Shown here in pieces: positions 32,866-32,927 of a stretch of 32,927 bases of DNA. Positions within the stretch are counted from its first letter, which is position 1. Every line of letters begins with the position of its first letter. The stretch is from Chloroflexi bacterium OHK40 (GTDB taxonomy: Bacteria > Chloroflexota > Chloroflexia > Chloroflexales > Chloroflexaceae): assembly GCA_004367505.1 (NCBI GenBank), contig SFCB01000069.1, positions 1-32,927 of the forward strand, read 5' to 3'. Position numbers and translations under genes: made by a program. The notes beneath the pieces are model-generated. The model was given only the letters and a program-made list of their open reading frames with translations, was not told where the DNA came from and searched no databases.

Positions 32866-32927
32866 ATGGCACGAGCACGCTTTCAGTTGACACCATCGGC
32901 GGCTGCCGCGCTTCAGGCAGCCGAGTT
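32866..32927 (+). CDS. start of a gene cut by the window edge
   Basis: Open from ATG 32866 to the edge, giving MARARFQLTPSAAAALQAAE. The opening resembles the N-terminus of IS630-type helix-turn-helix transposase proteins or other small DNA-binding proteins, but 20 residues are too few to decide. The promoter directly upstream supports a real gene. Confidence 0.5.
   Translation, partial: MARARFQLTPSAAAALQAAE

Noticed and set aside
32866-32927. Insertion sequence at the right edge
   Set aside because: Only 20 codons are visible and no terminal inverted repeat can be seen; a transposase cannot be claimed.

Overview
The window is GC-rich bacterial chromosome, densely coding on both strands, most likely from a member of the Chloroflexota (class Chloroflexia). 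This is inference. It rests on the secreted multidomain proteins, one ending in the YLP...R tail common in that phylum, on the C-terminal domain of the secreted amylase, and on the overall gene types. No rRNA, tRNA, CRISPR array or complete insertion sequence was seen.

Layout. 1-3959: possible end of an upstream gene, a methyltransferase (-) and a secreted peptidoglycan amidase with several adhesion-like domains (+). 4108-7041 (+): a gingipain-like (C25/caspase-fold) protease, a small unknown, a receiver-like protein with a coiled-coil tail and an HNH nuclease. 7038-8042 (-): an AmrS-like radical-SAM protein that lacks the cluster-binding cysteines. 8200-13715 (+): signal peptidase I and a glycosyltransferase (overlapping), then alpha-glucan phosphorylase and a site-2 protease with CBS domains. 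13872-16182 (+): a MagIII-like DNA glycosylase with two insertions and a ChrA transporter. 16373-19376 (-): an alpha/beta hydrolase, a single-domain response regulator and a soluble GAF histidine kinase, divergent from an OmpR-type regulator at 19639 (+).

20724-24399 (+) is the most unusual stretch. A second, larger caspase-fold protease is followed by an Ala/Gly-rich protein with a hydrophobic C-terminal region. Next comes a 109-residue protein that is visibly homologous to the last ~100 residues of the protease, and then SufE. I regard the first three genes as a candidate undescribed protease-based module. The function is unknown and the immune or cell-death reading is only a hypothesis.

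24542-32927: a secreted GH13 amylase/neopullulanase, a 60-residue basic gene on the minus strand with its own promoter and shared terminator, an aldehyde dehydrogenase, a histone-deacetylase-family amidohydrolase (-), a TauE/SafE permease, a lipoprotein and a HTH protein (-), and the start of another gene at the right edge.

Several promoters share a TATAATGC -10 motif, and two of them sit so close to the ATG that the transcripts should be nearly leaderless. Many of the longest open frames opposite GC-rich genes are codon-bias shadows and are left out.
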